Part shown: positions 4,299 to 8,127 of the stretch, piece after piece
How positions within the stretch are numbered: position 1 is the stretch's first letter
Layout of the letters: each line of letters starts with the position of its first letter
NCBI GenBank assembly: GCA_021838985.1
Contig: JAKCCC010000066.1
Span: forward strand, 1-8,127
Source: Planctomycetota bacterium
GTDB taxonomy: Bacteria > Planctomycetota > Phycisphaerae > WQYP01
Reading direction: 5' to 3'
DNA: 8,127 bases
The notes under the pieces: model-generated
Told to the model about the DNA's origin: nothing
Database searches by the model: none
The model's input: the letters and a program-made list of their open reading frames with translations, nothing else
Position numbers and translations under genes: made by a program

Positions 4299-5798
4299 TT
4301 ATTTGCCGACGCAAAAGGTGCTGAATATCCGGCCCAAGACTTCATCGGTGCTGATGGCCCCGCTGATCTCAGCGAGAGCGTCCAGGGCGGCGCGTAAATC
4401 CGCGGCGATCAGTTCCGGAGATTGCTCCACGGTCGTGGAAGAAGGGGCCGGCGCCGCGGGCATTTTCAGGCCGGCTTCGAGAAGATGTTCTCGACCGGCA
4501 AACACCTGGCGGTCGGCCGCCGCGGCGTCAGGCGCCTCGGCCTCGGCCGCGGACGCCCCTGGGTCGAAATCCACGGCGCCGCCCAGGGTGGCGGCAGCGC
4601 CGGCCAAGGCGGTGGCCGCACGCGCCAGGGCGTCGTGATGGCGGGCGTTTAAGGTCATCACCTGCCGGGCCAAGGGCCTCTCTTGTCTGGCCCGTCGCCC
4701 GATCAAAGCACGCAGGGAGGCGAGATGGGCTCCGGTCAGCGCGCTAACCTGAATAAAGTCGGCGGGAGAATTGTCGGGCGCCGTCCGCAGTCCATCCGGC
4801 AGATCCATCTTGTTGCGAACCAGAATTTTCCAGGCGTCGCTATCGGCCACTTCCGCCAGCAATCGTGCCACCCCGATCGGCGTATCCAAGTCGTCGAGCA
4901 CCAACAGGATGACATCCGCCGCCAGCAGCGCCTGGCGCCGAACCGGTTCCGTCAGCGCCGAGAAATCCTTCCCCGGATTTTCAATCCCTGGCAGATCCCA
5001 GAGCAGCACCGGCCCCTGGGGTGTGGTCAGGAGCGCCTGCAGCGCATCGCGCGTGGTGCCCGCCTGCGGCGCAATCAAGGCGCGGCCTTGACCACTTAAC
5101 GCATTAAGCAAGGAACTTTTTCCCACGTTGGGGCGGCCCAACAACATGACCGCCGGCAGTGCTTGCAGCATATCCCACGTGCCGGCGTGGCGGCGCAAGG
5201 TTGCAATCCGCGTTTGCAACGCCGCCAGGCGCCGGCGCAGTTCCGCGGAACTGAGGAACGACACGCCGGCTTCATCGCTGAAGTCAATACCAGCTTCGAC
5301 CAGGGACAAAAGATCCGCCAACTGCTCGCTCTGAGCGGCGACCCAGCGATGCAATGTGCCGTGGCGCAAGCTGGCGGCTGCACGCAGTTGCTGCGCGCTC
5401 CGCGCCGCGATGGTGGCGGCGATACCTTCCGCCTCGGTAAGATCGTATTTGCCGTTCAGAAAACCGCGGGCGGTAAACTCACCCGGTTCCGCCAGCCGCG
5501 CTCCGGCCGCCTGCAGACAGCGTAGAATTCTTGTTAACAGGGAACTGGAACCGGGCAGGTGAAGCTCCGCGACATCCTGCCCCGTAAAACTCTTCGGAGC
5601 TTGAAAAAAGACGACCCCTGCTGGTAACGGCGGTGTTTTCAACCAAGCCTCGCGCCAGCGATAAGCCTCCGCCGCCACCGGCGTGCGCAGCAGGCCTTGC
5701 GCCATCGGCCACGCTTGTGAACCGGAAAGACGCACGATGCCCCGCCATGCCGCACCCGGTGGGGAACTGATCGCCACGATGGTCTGCGTGAGATTCAT
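4299..5798 (-). CDS. mnmE: tRNA uridine-5-carboxymethylaminomethyl modification GTPase MnmE (TrmE)
   Basis: With MnmG this G protein modifies the wobble U34 of certain tRNAs, using a folate-bound one-carbon unit. It has 499 residues (family about 450). The N-terminal folate-binding domain carries TIVAISSPPG (6-15), FTGQDVAELH (71-80), EPGEFTARGFLNGKYDLTEAE (104-124, in part). A helical region follows, then the inserted GTPase domain: G1 GRPNVGKSS (221-229), GTTRD (247-251), G3 DLPG (268-271, usually DTAG), G4 NKMD (329-332), G5 SAL (352-354). The C-terminus IFSTFCVGK keeps the conserved cysteine. Oddities: the glutamate that orients water in E. coli MnmE (E282) aligns without gaps to Ser280, and an Ala/Pro/Glu-rich insert of about 55 residues sits at 400-458. 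The ATG at 5798 overlaps the trpA stop as ATGA. The open frame extends 100 codons further upstream, but that part is a shadow of trpA. Confidence 0.95.
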   Translation of the reverse strand: MNLTQTIVAISSPPGAAWRGIVRLSGSQAWPMAQGLLRTPVAAEAYRWREAWLKTPPLPAGVVFFQAPKSFTGQDVAELHLPGSSSLLTRILRCLQAAGARLAEPGEFTARGFLNGKYDLTEAEGIAATIAARSAQQLRAAASLRHGTLHRWVAAQSEQLADLLSLVEAGIDFSDEAGVSFLSSAELRRRLAALQTRIATLRRHAGTWDMLQALPAVMLLGRPNVGKSSLLNALSGQGRALIAPQAGTTRDALQALLTTPQGPVLLWDLPGIENPGKDFSALTEPVRRQALLAADVILLVLDDLDTPIGVARLLAEVADSDAWKILVRNKMDLPDGLRTAPDNSPADFIQVSALTGAHLASLRALIGRRARQERPLARQVMTLNARHHDALARAATALAGAAATLGGAVDFDPGASAAEAEAPDAAAADRQVFAGREHLLEAGLKMPAAPAPSSTTVEQSPELIAADLRAALDALAEISGAISTDEVLGRIFSTFCVGK

Positions 5799-6607
5799 GG
5801 TTCCTGCAGGGGCGCGGCCAGTTGGGCCGCCAGCGCACCGACTGTCCGGACCGGATCCGGCGCGACTTCGGCGGCATCCTCCTGCAGGCGGCGGATCAAC
5901 GCGCTGCCAACAATCACGCCGTCCGCGATGCCGCGCAGAGATCGGACCTGTTCCGGCCGGGATATGCCAAACCCCACGCAGATGGGCCGCTGGGTCAGAC
6001 CGCGCAGCTGGGTCAGATTCGCAGATAAATCCGGCGGCAGCTGGGCGCGCTCCCCGGTGATGCCCGTGACGGAAAGATAATAGACAAAACCGGTGCATAG
6101 TTCAGCAATGCGCCGCCGGCGCTCGGGCGAAGTGGTTGGTGCAATCAGCAGACTCACGGCCAGGTCCCGTGCGGCAGCGGTCCGTACAATCGGGGCCGCT
6201 TCCTCCAGCGGTACATCGGGCAGGATCAGGCCGTCGATGCCGACTTCGACAGCAGCCTGTACGAATTCTTCTGTACCGTAGCGAAAAAGAATGCTGAAAC
6301 TCGCCATCGCCACCAGCGGCAAGTGCAATCCGTTCCGCCGGGCCTGGGCCACCGTGGCCAAGATCCCTTTGATTGTGGCGCCCCGCTGCAGCGCCAGCCG
6401 GAAACTTTCCTGGATGATCGGCCCGTCGGCAATGGGATCGGAAAAGGGAAAGCCCAGCTCAATGCAGCCCACCGGCGCCTGTTGCAACGCCATCAGCATC
6501 GCGGGCAGGTGGTCCAAGTGCGGATAACCCGCGGTCAGGAATGGACATAGAACCGTGCGCTGGGCGCCGCGTGCCTGAGCAAAGGTTTTGTCCAATCGCG
6601 GGTTCAT
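5795..6607 (-). CDS. trpA: Tryptophan synthase alpha chain
   Basis: This TIM-barrel subunit cleaves indole-3-glycerol phosphate to indole and glyceraldehyde 3-phosphate; indole is channelled to TrpB. It has the usual length (270 residues). Seen: CPFLTAGYP (21-29); GCIELGFPFSDPIADGPIIQ (47-66), with catalytic Glu50 and Asp61, equivalent to E. coli Glu49 and Asp60; LILPDVPLEE (127-136); YYLSVTGITGER (176-187), the mobile loop; VGFGISRPEQ (211-220); and VIVGSALI (231-238) for phosphate. The segment MASFSILFRYG (101-111) differs from the more common MTYYNPIFRYG. The ATG at 6607 has a ribosome binding site (AGGATGAGGG) just upstream. The stop overlaps the mnmE start. No trpB is adjacent. The 124 bp upstream contain a 6-bp CCGCGC/GCGCGG hairpin (6647-6664) without a T-run, so read-through from the gene upstream is possible. 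Confidence 0.96.
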   Translation of the reverse strand: MNPRLDKTFAQARGAQRTVLCPFLTAGYPHLDHLPAMLMALQQAPVGCIELGFPFSDPIADGPIIQESFRLALQRGATIKGILATVAQARRNGLHLPLVAMASFSILFRYGTEEFVQAAVEVGIDGLILPDVPLEEAAPIVRTAAARDLAVSLLIAPTTSPERRRRIAELCTGFVYYLSVTGITGERAQLPPDLSANLTQLRGLTQRPICVGFGISRPEQVRSLRGIADGVIVGSALIRRLQEDAAEVAPDPVRTVGALAAQLAAPLQEP

Positions 6608-6731
6608 GGTATGCCCTCATCCTGGAAAGGAAGACCACGACCTGAACCGCGCTCCGTCGCGCGGGACAGCTAAGCGCGGCCGGATCATTTTCAACATCCC
6701 GGGGTTCGCGGAGGGCAGGTACCGCTGCCGC

Positions 6732-8127
6732 TTATTGCCGCACCAGGGGATGCGAATAGTAGCCGACCATGGCCAAAAAGCGGTTGGCATCCAGAATCGG
6801 AACGGACAGGCTCGCCGCTTGCTTCTGCAGCTGCTGATACACGTCCTGCTGGCCCTGCCGCAGCGCCGCCAGAGCGCGATTCTGTGGGGTTAGGGCGGCG
6901 CCAAAATTGAGGCTGCCGTTGGACGGCGGAGAACCCAACACGAGAAAATCGGTTTGACTGTTCAAGCTTTTGTCGATCACACCACCCCATTGACGAATCA
7001 TCCGGACAATCTGCCGGCGACCGTGGGCGGTCGCCACGCCGTTGCCGTTGACGTTGAAATTACCATAGACATAGAAGCGGTATTTATGGGTGAGGCTGCG
7101 GTGATACACGGGGTTGGCAATCAAGTCACCGGGGTACAACTGCTCGCCGGCGGCTACGTGCGTGATCCGCGCCAGCGAAACATACGGCCCGACCTGCGTG
7201 ACCACGATGGAACCTTTTCCTCCCCCATGCGGTCCGCTGCCGACTCCCAGGGACGGCTGGTAGACGGCGAAGGAAAGCCCTGTGATCACGTGCGCGATGC
7301 TGCCGAGATTGATATACACGTAATGGCTCACTCCCGCGATGCTCAGAATTCGGCCATCCGCCCGCGCTAAAATGGCCTTGGCCCCTTGCGTGGGTGGCCG
7401 TAATTCCACCAACTGCCCCCGCAGGGTTCCCACGAGCGATTTCTGCGCCGCGAGTTCCTGCTGTATCTGCTGCAGCAGCACCACTTTCCCGCGCAGCATC
7501 GAGACGTACTTCTGCTGCAGCGTAGAGACCTGGTTCTGCAACGCGGAGGCTTGGTTCTCAAGCTTCTGCTGCGCGTGCGTGACGCTGGCGCTAAGGGCGT
7601 TAATGCGCTGCTGCGCCGCCCGCAACTTGCTTTGAGCCGCACCTAAGTCACGGGCAAAGGAGTGGCGAGCCGCGCTGAAGCGATGTTCATACGAAGCCAG
7701 CGCCTTGCGGGCCGCGGCCGCTTGCCCCGCCGCGACGTCGGCTTGCCCCTTAAGCTTCTGAATCGCCCCTACCAGCGATTCGTCCGGCAACCCCGCCGCG
7801 GCAAGAGTCTGCACCACCACGCCGCTGTCGCCGGTCACTTTTGTGGCCACCGACGGCAGGATCACCGCACCGGCGCCGCCGCCGGGGGCGAGAGTATTCG
7901 CCGCCGCCGTGCCTTCAATACGGAACACGAGCTCGTGCACCGTGGCCAAGAGCTGCTCCACCACTGTATTCTCGCGGGTGGCCTGGTTGAGCAGTACCTG
8001 TACCACGGGGTTGTTGCGGTCTTGCGCTGAAGCGAACTCTTCAAGCCGCTGCCGGGCGACAGTGCGGGCATGTTCAGCTTTGCCCCACTGCACGTAAAAG
8101 ATCACCGCGAAAGTCGTTGCGACAATC
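6732..8127 (-). CDS. Membrane-anchored coiled-coil protein with C-terminal BRCT-like domain, 5' end cut by window edge
   Basis: The frame is open to the window edge. Its first visible residues (IVATTFAVIFYVQWG) are the end of a membrane helix, so a GTG at 8105 is probably internal, not the start. Numbering from that GTG: polar Ala/Gln-rich region to about 120; coiled coil about 120-235 (QQKLENQASALQNQVSTLQQ type); a small beta-rich domain about 243-335 (ADGRILSIAG, VYINLGS, FAVYQPS, LYPGDLIANP); and a C-terminal segment 342-450 that resembles a BRCT fold: FYVYGNF, IRQWGGVID, NSQTDFLVLG, VPILDANRFLAMVGY, closely paralleling the BRCT end of bacterial DNA ligases. A large extracytoplasmic or cytoplasmic stalk tethered by one helix is inferred. 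The function is unknown; a BRCT-like fold suggests binding a protein partner or phosphopeptide, if this part is cytoplasmic. Stop at 6732, 124 bp before trpA. Confidence 0.8.
   Translation of the reverse strand, partial: IVATTFAVIFYVQWGKAEHARTVARQRLEEFASAQDRNNPVVQVLLNQATRENTVVEQLLATVHELVFRIEGTAAANTLAPGGGAGAVILPSVATKVTGDSGVVVQTLAAAGLPDESLVGAIQKLKGQADVAAGQAAAARKALASYEHRFSAARHSFARDLGAAQSKLRAAQQRINALSASVTHAQQKLENQASALQNQVSTLQQKYVSMLRGKVVLLQQIQQELAAQKSLVGTLRGQLVELRPPTQGAKAILARADGRILSIAGVSHYVYINLGSIAHVITGLSFAVYQPSLGVGSGPHGGGKGSIVVTQVGPYVSLARITHVAAGEQLYPGDLIANPVYHRSLTHKYRFYVYGNFNVNGNGVATAHGRRQIVRMIRQWGGVIDKSLNSQTDFLVLGSPPSNGSLNFGAALTPQNRALAALRQGQQDVYQQLQKQAASLSVPILDANRFLAMVGYYSHPLVRQ

Noticed and set aside
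4302..4638. Plus-strand open frame antisense to mnmE
   Set aside because: It is a shadow of a well-supported gene in high-GC DNA; the same applies to other antisense frames over tmk, trpA and the coiled-coil gene.
5799..6098. 100-residue N-terminal extension of MnmE in the open frame
   Set aside because: It overlaps trpA entirely and looks like out-of-frame translation; MnmE similarity begins right after the ATG at 5798.
6647..6664. Terminator between the coiled-coil gene and trpA
   Set aside because: A perfect 6-bp CCGCGC/GCGCGG hairpin is present but lacks a T-run on either strand.

Overview
The window looks like ordinary chromosome from a GC-rich bacterium. The style of several proteins suggests the Planctomycetota, perhaps Phycisphaerae. 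These are the divergent MnmE formyl-folate and G3 motifs, the TrpA loop variant, and a membrane-anchored coiled-coil protein with a BRCT-like end. That placement is an inference from protein style, not a database match.

Layout. Positions 1-1502 (minus strand) hold the promoter-proximal end of an F-type ATP synthase operon: an AtpZ-like two-helix protein, an AtpI-like four-helix protein, then subunit a (atpB), which runs off the left edge. A good sigma70-type promoter (TTGACA, 17 bp spacer, extended -10 TACAAA) lies at 1716-1744 and implies a leader of about 200 nt. From 1745 to 2357 no convincing protein gene is seen. Instead there is a run of strong hairpins, including a degenerate hexanucleotide inverted array. 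Thymidylate kinase (tmk, plus strand) follows at 2358-3137.

Positions 3238-4259 are a complete IS630-family insertion sequence. It has 26-bp terminal inverted repeats (2 mismatches), a flanking TA duplication, and a transposase split into two overlapping frames. An A8 slippery run, itself inside a hairpin, would join the frames by -1 frameshifting into a D...D34E transposase. The element sits harmlessly in the convergent gap between tmk and mnmE.

Positions 4299-8127 (minus strand) carry, in transcription order, a membrane-anchored coiled-coil/BRCT-like protein (its start lies beyond the right edge), trpA (tryptophan synthase alpha) and mnmE (tRNA U34 modification GTPase). trpA and mnmE overlap by ATGA and are probably translationally coupled.

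No defence system, CRISPR array, tRNA or rRNA was seen. The points most worth a second look are the BRCT-like membrane protein, the non-canonical G3/catalytic region of MnmE, the hairpin-rich 600-bp gap, and the frameshift site of the insertion sequence. None of these amounts to a demonstrated new system.
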